Origin: Moraxellaceae bacterium AER2_44_116
GTDB taxonomy: Bacteria; Pseudomonadota; Gammaproteobacteria; Pseudomonadales; Moraxellaceae
Reading direction: 5' to 3'
NCBI GenBank assembly: GCA_006546595.1
Contig: VIAD01000003.1
Span: 62,001 to 126,000, forward strand
Length of the DNA stretch: 64,000 bases
Numbering within the stretch: the stretch's first letter is position 1; each line of letters begins with the position of its first letter. The translations under genes were made by a program, and so were the position numbers. Below the pieces are notes generated by a model, which was not told the DNA's origin, did no database searches, and saw only the letters and a program-made list of their open reading frames with translations. This document shows positions 50,827 to 59,673 of the stretch, piece after piece.

Positions 50827-52041
50827 ATGGAAAGCAAGAATATTGTGGGTATGTCCGTTTTAGGATTGACCTTTTTGTTAGGCGCACAGGGTGCGATGGC
50901 GCAAGTGGCTACGCAACCACAAGCCGTTCCATTTGGCTCTTTTATGTTAGTGCCAACCTTGAATGTGAAAACGGTATCTGATGATAATATTTACAGTTTG
51001 TCATCAAATGAAGTGAGTTCGTTTTCTCAAATCTTGAACCCGAATTTGGCATTTATTGCTCAAGATCGCTTAAATGTTTATAGAGCGACTTACAACTTAA
51101 ACGCTGCAAGCTTTGCCAATGACAGTAATGATAGTTATGCAGATCAGACCTTCGATTTGAGTGCTCATCTTGAACCCAGTGTACGCTTACGTTTTGATGG
51201 TGGTTTAGCGTATAAAATGCTGCATGATGATCGTGGTTCAGGCCGAACATCTGGTCAAGGCTTGGCGGCTATTTTAGCATCTGGTGAAGTTGACAAGTAT
51301 GATGTTGCTAGTATTCGCGGTGGCATTGAGTACGGCGCGGCTACAGCTCGTGGATTGGTCGTATTTACCGTTGACATGGGTCAGAAGCGTTATGCGCGTG
51401 ATTTTGTTGCCTTTGGACGAGATAACGATACGTTAAACTCTCTGTTGGGTTTACGCGCACGTGTGATGCCGAAAACAACGGTGCTTGTAGATTATGAGTA
51501 CACTGACACAAACTATAAAACGAGTTTGGCAAAGGGTGGCACGGCAGATACTCAGGATAATCGTATTTTGGCGGGTGTGTCGTGGGAAAATACAGCACAA
51601 ACCACGGGCAAATTACGTTTAGGTCAAGGTAAACGCAAAATTGAGGGTGGTGCTGACATCAACAAATTTACTTGGGATTTAGGGGTGATTTGGAAACCTG
51701 TGGCTTTGGATACCATTAATATTAATGGTGGCGCACGCGCTTCTGATGCGACAGCTCCTTATACCTCTGTTGAAAATACAAATTATAGCTTGTCGTGGAC
51801 GCATGATTGGTTAGATCGGTTTAATACAACGGTTTCTTTGGGATCATCTAAAGATGACTATAAGGGTGCGACACCTGCTCGTAGTGATGACTCAAAAAAT
51901 TATGGTCTATCGGCAAATTATCAAATGCGTCGCTGGTTGACATTGAATGCAGGTGTTAATGTAACTGATCGTAGTTCTAATGCAGCTGGCTTTGCTAATA
52001 AGCGTAATGTGATGAGTGTTGGTGCTCAAGTTAGCTTGTAA
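50827..52041 (+). CDS. Outer-membrane beta-barrel protein (BBP2-type porin) of a polysaccharide cassette
   Basis: A 404-residue exported protein with signal peptide ESKNIVGMSVLGLTFLLGAQGAMA. The mature part is made of alternating beta-strands typical of barrel porins: LNVYRATYNLNAASF, VVFTVDMGQKRYARDF, TKTTVLVDYEYTDT-like segments and the final NKRNVMSVGAQVSL ending in a hydrophobic residue. It resembles the 'beta-barrel porin 2' group linked to polysaccharide export. ATG 50827 was chosen because GAGGGAAAAAT lies upstream and the signal peptide follows. It is followed by an OPX protein and a PCP/tyrosine kinase, so it probably forms the outer-membrane pore for a secreted polysaccharide. Confidence 0.75.
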   Translation: MESKNIVGMSVLGLTFLLGAQGAMAQVATQPQAVPFGSFMLVPTLNVKTVSDDNIYSLSSNEVSSFSQILNPNLAFIAQDRLNVYRATYNLNAASFANDSNDSYADQTFDLSAHLEPSVRLRFDGGLAYKMLHDDRGSGRTSGQGLAAILASGEVDKYDVASIRGGIEYGAATARGLVVFTVDMGQKRYARDFVAFGRDNDTLNSLLGLRARVMPKTTVLVDYEYTDTNYKTSLAKGGTADTQDNRILAGVSWENTAQTTGKLRLGQGKRKIEGGADINKFTWDLGVIWKPVALDTININGGARASDATAPYTSVENTNYSLSWTHDWLDRFNTTVSLGSSKDDYKGATPARSDDSKNYGLSANYQMRRWLTLNAGVNVTDRSSNAAGFANKRNVMSVGAQVSL

Positions 52042-52062
52042 TAAGATTTGAGCTTTGAATTT

Positions 52063-52701
52063 ATGCAAAACCCACTTCGTTTGTTGGTGTTGCTGTCGTT
52101 ACTTGCGTGGACTCCAGTCTACGCAGGTTTCTTCGATCAGCTTTTTACATCCCCTCAATCCCCGTCTTCAGTAAGTCCTAACACGATTACGATACCTAAT
52201 GAAGCTAAAAACACGACTTATGCTCCTGTTTTGGATAATGTCTCCGATTATCGTTTGGGTGCAGGAGATAAGTTGGGTATTACTGTTTTTAATGAAAAAG
52301 AACTCAGCATGGATGTGCGTTTGAGTGATGCTGGTAGTTTTCTATACCCATTTTTAGGCGAAGTGATTGCCAAAAATAAAACAATAGGTGATGTACAAGT
52401 ACTGCTGACTCGCCAATTGAAAGATGGTTACTTAGTCGATCCTAAAGTGTATGTCAGTATTTTGGAATATCGGCCATTCTTCGTAAATGGTGAAGTAGGT
52501 AGGCCGGGCGGCTTTCCTTATCAACCAGGTTTGACGATTCGTAAAGCTATTTCTCTTGCGGGTGGCTTAACTGCTCGTGCATCTCCGACAAAAATCTATG
52601 TCATTCATGAAAACGATCCTACAGGCGTGCCTCGTTTGACAACGCTGAACTCAGTGCTGTTGCCTGGTGATATTGTGACTGTAGATCAAAGCTTCTTCTA
52701 G
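52063..52701 (+). CDS. Short polysaccharide export (OPX, Wza-like) protein
   Basis: A 212-residue periplasmic protein with signal peptide NPLRLLVLLSLLAWTPVYA and no lipobox Cys. The Poly_export domain begins YRLGAGDKLGITVFNEKELS and continues VRLSDAGSFLYPFLGEVIAKNKT; an SLBB domain follows (FVNGEVGRPGGFPYQPGLTIRKAISLAGG). It lacks the C-terminal outer-membrane helix of Wza, so it fits the short OPX class that needs a separate barrel porin, which is encoded just upstream. ATG 52063 was chosen over TTG 52048 because the signal peptide starts there. Confidence 0.88.
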   Translation: MQNPLRLLVLLSLLAWTPVYAGFFDQLFTSPQSPSSVSPNTITIPNEAKNTTYAPVLDNVSDYRLGAGDKLGITVFNEKELSMDVRLSDAGSFLYPFLGEVIAKNKTIGDVQVLLTRQLKDGYLVDPKVYVSILEYRPFFVNGEVGRPGGFPYQPGLTIRKAISLAGGLTARASPTKIYVIHENDPTGVPRLTTLNSVLLPGDIVTVDQSFF

Positions 52702-52716
52702 TTTTAGGTATGTAAA

Positions 52717-54714
52717 ATGGATAGATTCGATAATAACCTGCCATCTCAGCAGGAAGATGCTATTGATTTGCGTCATTATTGGCATGTGATTTCGCGTTTT
52801 AAGTGGGGAATTATCGGGTTGGCTATTGCGATTACCTTAGCCGCAGTGTTTTTTGTTTCCGCAATGCGTCCTGTCTATACTGCATCAACGACTCTCATGA
52901 TTGAGCAAAAGCAAGGTAAAACTTTAACATCTCTTGATGATGTTTATGGTTCTGATATTGCGGGCAAAGAATACCTACAAACGCAATTTGAAATTTTGAA
53001 ATCTCGTGAGTTGGCGGCTCGTGTAGTGCGAGAGCTTAATATCGCGGAACACCCTGATTATGTTTCTAGAATAGTCGTGGAAGAAAAGTCTTGGTGGCAG
53101 CAAATAGATTGGAAGCAATATTTACCCGCTGGACACACACAAAATCCTTTGCCAACAGAAGAAGAAAAATTTACTAAATTGGTGAGTGGGTTTATGACCC
53201 ATCTTTCAATTGAGCCAATTCGTCAAACGCAATTAGTAAAAATCAATTTTGAATCATATGACCGAAAGCTGACGGCTGCTGTCGCGAATGCAATGGCCAA
53301 AGCGTACATTAATAGTCAAATGGAAGCTCGTGTTGCTTTAACACAGAATGCTGCAGATTGGCTAACATCACGTTTGGGTACACTTAAGACAAATGTTGAA
53401 ATTTCGGAAAAGAAACTTCAGGATTATCGTGAGTCTAATAATTTAGTCGGTGGTGGCGATAAGTCTAGTGTTTCGGGATTGAGTTCTGAACAATTAACTG
53501 CAATCAATCGACGTGTTGTTGAAGGGCAGTTTAAAATTGCTGAAATTAGTCGTCGTTATGGTCCCAAGCATCCTGCCTTGGTACAAGCTGAGATGGAGCT
53601 AAATGAAGCGCAAAGATCATTAGCGGAGGCAAAAGAGACATCGATTGACTTGTCTAGAAAAGAGTTTCGTTTCAAAGAGCTTGAAAGGGAAGTGCAAACC
53701 AATCGTAATCTTTACGATACGTTTTTTACTCGAATTAAGCAGGCTAACGATAGTCTTGAGTTAGACACAGCAAATGCACGAGTTATTGATCCTGCGGTCG
53801 TTCCTAGTGTGCCATTTAAGCCGCGTAAAAGTTTATTAGTTGTGCTCGCTTTAGTGCTCAGCATTATTTTGGGCGCAGTACTTGCCTTCCTGTTGGACTA
53901 TTTGGATTCTACATTCAAAGGTGCTGAGGATGTAGAGGATAAACTTGGGTTATCCATGTTAGGCATGGTTCCTTTGGTGAAAACCAAGAAAAGAGACGAT
54001 TCCTCAATATACTTTTTGGATAGTAATCAAAATGGCTATGCTGAGGCAATGCGTACTGTGCGGACTAGCGTTGTATTGTCGGGTATTGATAAGCCTCATA
54101 AAGTCATTATGTTGACATCCAGTGTGCCAAGTGAAGGTAAAAGTACATCGGCTATTAATTTGGCTGTTGCGTTAGGGCAGATGGAAAAAGTACTGTTAAT
54201 TGATGGCGATATGCGTAAGCCAACGATTGCTAAAGTTTTAAATCTTCCACCAAATAGTCCAGGTTTATCGAATGTTGTCGCGGCAACATCTACTCTAGAG
54301 GATTGTATTCTACACATGGACGAAGCGAATATTGATGTGCTAACGGCTGGCCTTATTCCTCCTAATCCCTTAGAGTTATTGTCCTCTCAAAAGTTTGCTG
54401 ATTTAATTCGCAATTTATCAGAAACGTATGATCGTATTATTATTGATAGCCCACCTACCTTATTAGTGAGTGACTCATTAATTATGTCAAAAGTTGCTCA
54501 GGCAGTGCTTTATGTGATTCGTTCAGATACTACTGCGCATAATACCGCTCGTACAGGTGTTAATCGCTTGCTAGCTGCTAAAGCACCTCTGATTGGTGTT
54601 ATTTTGAATAAAGTGAATATGAAAAAAGCGTCTCGTTATTACGGTACCTATTCAGGGTATTATGCTTATGGCGGTGACTATGTGTATGGTCATTCTAAGG
54701 ATAAGAAGCGTTAA
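52717..54714 (+). CDS. Polysaccharide co-polymerase / tyrosine autokinase (Wzc-like)
   Basis: A 665-residue inner-membrane BY-kinase. The Wzz domain has TM1 near 28-50 (WGIIGLAIAITLAAVFFVS) and TM2 near 370-392 (SLLVVLALVLSIILGAVLAFLL), with a coiled-coil periplasmic loop between. The cytosolic kinase has Walker A SSVPSEGKSTSAINLA (about 467-482), Walker A' LLIDGDMRKPTI and Walker B RIIIDSPPTLLVSDS. The C-terminal tail YYGTYSGYYAYGGDYVYG has eight tyrosines, the autophosphorylation cluster. By family it controls chain length and export of a capsule or EPS. It closes the three-gene cassette; no glycosyltransferase or Wzx/Wzy gene follows. Confidence 0.93.
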   Translation: MDRFDNNLPSQQEDAIDLRHYWHVISRFKWGIIGLAIAITLAAVFFVSAMRPVYTASTTLMIEQKQGKTLTSLDDVYGSDIAGKEYLQTQFEILKSRELAARVVRELNIAEHPDYVSRIVVEEKSWWQQIDWKQYLPAGHTQNPLPTEEEKFTKLVSGFMTHLSIEPIRQTQLVKINFESYDRKLTAAVANAMAKAYINSQMEARVALTQNAADWLTSRLGTLKTNVEISEKKLQDYRESNNLVGGGDKSSVSGLSSEQLTAINRRVVEGQFKIAEISRRYGPKHPALVQAEMELNEAQRSLAEAKETSIDLSRKEFRFKELEREVQTNRNLYDTFFTRIKQANDSLELDTANARVIDPAVVPSVPFKPRKSLLVVLALVLSIILGAVLAFLLDYLDSTFKGAEDVEDKLGLSMLGMVPLVKTKKRDDSSIYFLDSNQNGYAEAMRTVRTSVVLSGIDKPHKVIMLTSSVPSEGKSTSAINLAVALGQMEKVLLIDGDMRKPTIAKVLNLPPNSPGLSNVVAATSTLEDCILHMDEANIDVLTAGLIPPNPLELLSSQKFADLIRNLSETYDRIIIDSPPTLLVSDSLIMSKVAQAVLYVIRSDTTAHNTARTGVNRLLAAKAPLIGVILNKVNMKKASRYYGTYSGYYAYGGDYVYGHSKDKKR

Positions 54715-54891
54715 TTTGATACATTTTATGTAAGTCGCTTTAGGTTTGTTAAGCATCTATGGTTTTGCACTTACATATGTTTTACCCGTTGTACACCAAA
54801 AGCAAACGTAGCTTACGTTTAGTGGCTGATAGTTTTTATGATATTGACGGATGATGGTCGGGTAATCTTGTATAAATAAAGGATGTCTACA

Positions 54892-55230
54892 ATGAACCTG
54901 AAAATATTATCACTACTGTTAGTTTGTGGTCTAATGACGACTCCATCTGTAATGTTTGCTGCTGATAATGGCGCAATTGTTGGCGGAGGTGTCGGTGGTG
55001 CAGTCGGTGCAGCCATAGGTCACGATATGAATGGTCGTAATGGCGCGATTATTGGCGCAGCCATTGGCGGTGCAACAGGCGCAGCCATTGGTACAAATCA
55101 GTCACGCTCACAGCCACAACAAGTGGTTGTCAAAGAGCGAGTGTCCTACCGTGATAATGTTAGACATGATAATGGCAAGCACCGTGGTTGGCACAAAAAG
55201 GGTCACGGCCACCACCGCCATCATGATTGA
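54892..55230 (+). CDS. Secreted glycine-zipper protein with His-rich tail
   Basis: A 112-residue protein with signal peptide KILSLLLVCGLMTTPSVMFA. Residues about 24-72 are a glycine-zipper (GAIVGGGVGGAVGAAIGHD, then GAIIGAAIGGATGAAIG) that can form paired membrane helices. The C-terminus is basic and His-rich (GKHRGWHKKGHGHHRHHD) and may bind metal or nucleic acid. Similar small glycine-zipper lipid-associated proteins are common but poorly understood. ATG 54892 was chosen because AAGGA lies 8 bp upstream. It lies between the polysaccharide genes and purD but has its own terminator. Confidence 0.7.
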   Translation: MNLKILSLLLVCGLMTTPSVMFAADNGAIVGGGVGGAVGAAIGHDMNGRNGAIIGAAIGGATGAAIGTNQSRSQPQQVVVKERVSYRDNVRHDNGKHRGWHKKGHGHHRHHD

Positions 55231-55261
55231 TGTACGTCGATAATAATCAGTTAACAATGAA

Positions 55262-55290
55262 AAAGTGGGCAATAATTGCCCACTTTCTTT
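55262..55290. terminator. Bidirectional terminator between glycine-zipper gene and purD
   Basis: AAAGTGGGCAA pairs with TTGCCCACTTT (55262-55286) around ATA-type loop bases, with TTTCTTT on the + strand and TTTT on the - strand. It can end both convergent transcripts. Confidence 0.85.
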
Positions 55291-55307
55291 CTTCTTGGCA
55301 GAGCGGG

Positions 55308-56606
55308 TTACTGCTGTTGTTGCTGAGCTTGTTGTTCACGCGCAATAGCACGATAACCAATGTCGCTACGATGATATTCATCTGCCCATGTAATTTGTGC
55401 TAAATGACGATAAGCATTAGCCTGCGCTTCACCAACCGTTTTACCTAAAGCTGTTACACATAATACACGACCACCATTGGTAACCACTTCGCCATTGTGC
55501 AAACTTGTGCCTGCATGAAAAACTTTGCTATCGGTTTGAACGTGGTTTAAGCCATTAATCACATCGCCTTTACGGACATCATTGGGGTAGTTACCTGCGG
55601 CCATCACCACGCCAACGGCAGGACGAGCATCCCATTGCGCCTCACTCGGTAATTGTTGTGCTAAACCAGCTTCCACCAATTCAACTAATGATGATTTTAG
55701 GCGCATCATAATCGGTTGTGTTTCAGGGTCGCCAAAACGGCAGTTAAATTCAATGACTTTTGGTGCGCCCGTTTCATCAATCATCAAACCTGCATACAAA
55801 AAGCCAGTATAAGGATGACCTTCGGCGGCCATGCCTTGTACTGTTGGCATTATTACTTCACGCATCACTCGCGCATGAACTTCTGGCGTAACGACGGGGG
55901 CAGGAGAGTAAGCTCCCATGCCGCCTGTATTTGGCCCTGTATCGCCATCACCAATCCGTTTGTGGTCTTGGCTGGTTGCCATTGCTAAAGCATTGACACC
56001 ATCAACCATACAAATAAAGCTGGCTTCTTCGCCATCTAAAAATTCTTCAACAACAACACGTGCACCCGCACTACCAAATTTATTACCCGACAGCATATCG
56101 GTAATGGCATCTTCAGCTTCGGTTAAAGTCATGGCAACAATTACGCCTTTACCTGCGGCTAAACCGTCGGCTTTAATCACAATCGGTGCGCCTTTTTCAC
56201 GGACATAAGCCAGTGCTTCGTTGGTGTCGGTAAACACGGAATAATACGCAGTAGGAATACCTTGACGCGCTAAAAAGTCTTTAGCAAAGGCTTTTGAACC
56301 TTCAAGTTGCGCGGCGTATTGGGTTGGGCCCCAAATTTTTTGACCCGCTGCTGTAAAGGCATTGACTACGCCATTGACTAACGGTGCTTCAGGGCCAACG
56401 ATTGTTAATGCGACATTATTAGCTTGGGCTAACGCTAATAGTTGAGCGTTGTCCAACATATCAAGAGCGATATTTTCACATTTAGCTTCGGTAGCTGTGC
56501 CTGCATTGCCAGTGACAACAAATATTTTTGCGACGCGAGGGTCTTGGGCGCATTTCCAAGCGAGAGCGTGTTCACGGCCACCAGAGCCTAAAATAAGAAT
56601 GTTCAT
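55308..56606 (-). CDS. purD: Phosphoribosylamine-glycine ligase (GAR synthetase)
   Basis: A 432-residue ATP-grasp enzyme for step two of purine synthesis. It starts MNILILGSGGREHALAWKCAQD and has the ATP-grasp stretches KADGLAAGKGVIVAMTLTEAEDAI and TGFLYAGLMIDETGAPKVIEFNCRFGDPETQ. ATG 56606 was chosen because GGAGATTT lies upstream and MNILILGSG is the family start; a second ATG one codon before is possible. It follows purH on the same strand across a hairpin. Confidence 0.96.
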   Translation of the reverse strand: MNILILGSGGREHALAWKCAQDPRVAKIFVVTGNAGTATEAKCENIALDMLDNAQLLALAQANNVALTIVGPEAPLVNGVVNAFTAAGQKIWGPTQYAAQLEGSKAFAKDFLARQGIPTAYYSVFTDTNEALAYVREKGAPIVIKADGLAAGKGVIVAMTLTEAEDAITDMLSGNKFGSAGARVVVEEFLDGEEASFICMVDGVNALAMATSQDHKRIGDGDTGPNTGGMGAYSPAPVVTPEVHARVMREVIMPTVQGMAAEGHPYTGFLYAGLMIDETGAPKVIEFNCRFGDPETQPIMMRLKSSLVELVEAGLAQQLPSEAQWDARPAVGVVMAAGNYPNDVRKGDVINGLNHVQTDSKVFHAGTSLHNGEVVTNGGRVLCVTALGKTVGEAQANAYRHLAQITWADEYHRSDIGYRAIAREQQAQQQQQ

Positions 56607-56629
56607 CATAAATCTCCACGAGCTCAAAA

Positions 56630-56657
56630 TAAAAAAGGCTTGGATAACCAAGCCTTT
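56630..56657 (-). terminator. Terminator-like hairpin between purH and purD
   Basis: On the - strand AAAGGCTTGG, TTAT and CCAAGCCTTT are followed by TTTATTTT. This is a good intrinsic terminator in the 63-bp gap between purH and purD, only about 25 bp before the purD start. It may attenuate purD expression rather than simply end purH. Confidence 0.75.
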
Positions 56658-56669
56658 AGTGGCTACTGC

Positions 56670-58229
56670 TTAGTGACGGAAATGACGCATTCCCGTGAAC
56701 ACCATCGCCATGCCGTGTTCGTCTGCGGCAGCAATGACTTCGGCATCACGCATTGACCCACCGGGTTGAATGACGCAACTAATGCCGACTTTGGCGGCGT
56801 TATCAATACCATCACGGAATGGGAAGAAAGCATCCGACGCCATCACAGCACCGTGAACTTGCAACCCAGCATGTTCGGCTTTAATGGCGGCAATACGCGC
56901 CGAGTTAACACGGCTCATTTGACCTGCACCAATTCCAATGGTTTGACGGCCTTTGGCGTAAACAATGGCATTAGATTTAACAAATTTTGCTACTTTCCAT
57001 GCAAAAATTAAATCATGAATTTCGGCTTCGGTTGGTGCACGTTTGGTCACGACTTTTAAATCGCCATCGGTAATCATGCCAATATCGAGGTCTTGAACTA
57101 ACAAACCGCCATTCACTCGCTTGAAGTCTAATTGTTGCGCTCGTTCCGCCGACCATTCGCCACATTCTAAAACGCGGACATTTTGTTTGGTAGCGGTAAT
57201 GGCGAGAGCTTCGGCACTGATTTTTGGTGCAATAATCACTTCGACAAATTGACGGTCAACAATCGCTTGCGCGGTTTCGGCATCTAATTCGCGGTTGAAG
57301 GCAATGATGCCACCAAAAGCGGATTCACTATCCGTTTGATAAGCTAAGTCATAAGCCGCTTTAATGCCATCTAAGGAGACGGACACACCACAAGGATTCG
57401 CGTGTTTAACAATAACACAGGCTGGTTTGACAAAGGATTTAACACATTCCAAAGCAGCATCAGTATCGGCGATGTTGTTATAAGACAACTCTTTGCCTTG
57501 TAGCTGTTTAGCTGTGGCAATGCTAACTTCTTTCGGTTGTGCTTCGACATAAAACGCTGCTTTTTGATGAGGATTTTCACCGTAACGTAAATCTTGCGTT
57601 TTAATAAACTGTTGGTTAAACGTGCGTGGGAATTGTTGCGCGGGTTCAGTCACTAAACGGCCTAAATAATTGGCAATCATGCCATCATAAGCGGCAGTAT
57701 GTTCAAAGGCTTTAACCGCTAAGTCAAAACGAGTCTGTTGGCTTAAACCGCCCGTCGTTTTAATTTCACTTAATACCGTAGCATAATCGCTGCTATTAAC
57801 AACAATACCGACATGGGCGTTGTTTTTCGCCGCTGAGCGCACCATCGTTGGTCCACCGATGTCGATATTTTCAATTGCATCTTCTAAAGGACAATTGGGT
57901 TTGGCAACGGTTTGTGCGAAGGGGTAAAGATTCACCACCACTAAGTCAATACGACCAATACCATGCTGTTGCATGACTTCATCATCCGTGCCCCGACGAC
58001 CTAAAATACCACCATGAATTTTAGGATGTAAGGTTTTCACCCGACCATCCATCATCTCAGGAAAGCCCGTATAGTCGGCCACTTCCTGTACAGGAATGCC
58101 ATTATCTTTAATGAGTTTGTAAGTACCACCAGTAGATAATAAAGCAACACCACTGTTGGCTAATTCACGAGCAAATTCAACAATGCCTGTTTTATCAGAC
58201 ACAGAGAGTAGGGCGCGGGTGACTTGCAT
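56670..58229 (-). CDS. purH: Bifunctional AICAR transformylase / IMP cyclohydrolase
   Basis: A 519-residue enzyme for the last two steps of IMP synthesis. The N-terminal MGS-like cyclohydrolase domain has RALLSVSDKTGIVEFAREL and LLSTGGTYKLIKDNGIPVQEV. The transformylase domain has LRYGENPHQKAAFY and the AICARFT core KHANPCGVSV (catalytic Lys-His pair). ATG 58229 (MQVTRALLS) was chosen; the longer frame runs through repeat DNA. It follows fis on the same strand. Confidence 0.96.
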   Translation of the reverse strand: MQVTRALLSVSDKTGIVEFARELANSGVALLSTGGTYKLIKDNGIPVQEVADYTGFPEMMDGRVKTLHPKIHGGILGRRGTDDEVMQQHGIGRIDLVVVNLYPFAQTVAKPNCPLEDAIENIDIGGPTMVRSAAKNNAHVGIVVNSSDYATVLSEIKTTGGLSQQTRFDLAVKAFEHTAAYDGMIANYLGRLVTEPAQQFPRTFNQQFIKTQDLRYGENPHQKAAFYVEAQPKEVSIATAKQLQGKELSYNNIADTDAALECVKSFVKPACVIVKHANPCGVSVSLDGIKAAYDLAYQTDSESAFGGIIAFNRELDAETAQAIVDRQFVEVIIAPKISAEALAITATKQNVRVLECGEWSAERAQQLDFKRVNGGLLVQDLDIGMITDGDLKVVTKRAPTEAEIHDLIFAWKVAKFVKSNAIVYAKGRQTIGIGAGQMSRVNSARIAAIKAEHAGLQVHGAVMASDAFFPFRDGIDNAAKVGISCVIQPGGSMRDAEVIAAADEHGMAMVFTGMRHFRH

Positions 58230-58284
58230 GGCAATTCTCAGAGGATGAAAAAGAAAAAATAAGGGTGTGTTGGTATGTGAAGAA

Positions 58285-58314
58285 CGCCCCCACCCCCCCT
58301 TGATGAGAGGGGGA
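58285..58314. repeat. CCCCC/GGGGG inverted repeat upstream of purH
   Basis: CCCCCTTGATGAGAGGGGG hairpin in the fis-purH gap; similar to 14945-14980 and 7798-7876. It may affect read-through from fis to purH. Confidence 0.45.
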
Positions 58315-58356
58315 AACAATCCAGTAATGAGGGACATACCAACAGATTAAAAATAA

Positions 58357-58629
58357 TTAATCAAAAATAAAACCGTGTGTTTTCATTTTTTTGCGTAACG
58401 TACCGCGATTCAGTCCTAACAATTGTGCCGCTTTGGTTTGATTACCACGCGTAAACTCTAACACCACTGATAACAATGGTTTTTCAACTTCCGCTAATAC
58501 AAGTTCATACACATCACAGGGTTTTTCGCCTTGAAGCTGGGCGAAATAATGGCGCATTGCACGTTCGACATGAACACGTAAAGCAGCATCGCTCTGTGGA
58601 ACTGGAATAGAGGATTTAGGACTATTCAT
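58357..58629 (-). CDS. fis: DNA-binding protein Fis
   Basis: A 90-residue nucleoid protein that bends DNA and regulates rRNA and many other genes. The C-terminal helix-turn-helix FTRGNQTKAAQLLGLNRGTLRKKMKTHGF is nearly identical to the E. coli Fis HTH, and the middle CDVYELVLAEVEKPLLSVVLE matches the dimer core. ATG 58629 was chosen because MNSPKSSIPVP is a natural N-terminus and the longer frame adds 19 residues not in the family. The dusB-fis order is conserved in gammaproteobacteria. Confidence 0.96.
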   Translation of the reverse strand: MNSPKSSIPVPQSDAALRVHVERAMRHYFAQLQGEKPCDVYELVLAEVEKPLLSVVLEFTRGNQTKAAQLLGLNRGTLRKKMKTHGFIFD

Positions 58630-58704
58630 ATTGACCCTACACGAAATGAAAATTGACTGAAACTTAGTGCGAGATAGCATCAACACAAAGGTTTTTGCGT
58701 TGGT

Positions 58705-59673
58705 CTAAATAGCAAAAAAGGCTTTAACTGCGGCGCGTTGCTCAAGCGGTGTGGTTAATCGGTGAAACTGCTGCACAAAGGCTTTACTATTATCTAAATG
58801 CTCGCCATACCAAGCAATATGCTTGCGGGCAAAACGAACACCCAATGCTTCGCCATAAAAATCATGTAAAGCGCAGACATGGTGATAAATCACATTGGCA
58901 CGCTCTTGCAGACTAGGAGGCGGAAGTTTTAATTGGGTACTTAAATAGTGGCGAATCTCACGAAAAATCCACGGACGACCATGGGCTGCGCGGCCGAGCA
59001 TAATACCATCACATCCCGTGTGTTGCAGCACTGATAATGCTTTTTCTGCACAATCTATGTCACCATTGGCAATAACAGGGATACTAACCGCCTGTTTTAT
59101 GGCTGCAATGGTGTCGTATTCGGCAACACCTTCGTATTTATCTGCACGAGTACGACCATGAATCGCTAACATTTGAATGCCACTATCTTCGGCTATTTTG
59201 GCAATGGTCACGCCGTTTTTATTGTCTCGGTTCCAGCCTGTACGTGTTTTTAAGGTTACAGGGATCGGAACGGCATTAACGACAGCCTGTAATATGCGAG
59301 CAACTAATTCTTCATCTTGCATTAAGGCCGAACCCGCTAAACGATTACAGACTTTTTTGGCGGGACAGCCCATATTAATATCGATGATTTGTGCGCCACG
59401 CGCCATATTCATTCGGGCTGCTTCGGCCAACATTTCAGGGTCATAACCCACAATCTGTACGGTTTTTGGACTCGGTTCACCGTCATGGTTTAAACGGAAA
59501 ATAGATTTGTTGGTTGTCCATAAGCTAGTGTCAGAAGCAACCATTTCGGAGACGGTATAGCCTGCACCGTATTGACGGCAAATTTGGCGGAAGGGGCGGT
59601 CAGTTACCCCCGCCATCGGGGCGAGGGCGAGAGGTTCGATAAAATAGTCACCGATAGGAATCGCTTTAATCAT
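58705..59673 (-). CDS. dusB: tRNA-dihydrouridine synthase B
   Basis: A 322-residue FMN enzyme that reduces uridine 17 of tRNA to dihydrouridine. Signatures are LALAPMAGVTDRPFRQICRQYGAGYTVSEM, QIIDINMGCPAKKVCNRLAGSALMQDE (active-site Cys), HGRTRADKYEGVAEYD and ANGDIDCAEKA. The end GVRFARKHIAWYGEH is characteristic of DusB. Its start overlaps the stop of the DUF3426 gene (ATGA), and fis follows, so dusB-fis share an operon. Confidence 0.95.
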   Translation of the reverse strand: MIKAIPIGDYFIEPLALAPMAGVTDRPFRQICRQYGAGYTVSEMVASDTSLWTTNKSIFRLNHDGEPSPKTVQIVGYDPEMLAEAARMNMARGAQIIDINMGCPAKKVCNRLAGSALMQDEELVARILQAVVNAVPIPVTLKTRTGWNRDNKNGVTIAKIAEDSGIQMLAIHGRTRADKYEGVAEYDTIAAIKQAVSIPVIANGDIDCAEKALSVLQHTGCDGIMLGRAAHGRPWIFREIRHYLSTQLKLPPPSLQERANVIYHHVCALHDFYGEALGVRFARKHIAWYGEHLDNSKAFVQQFHRLTTPLEQRAAVKAFFAI

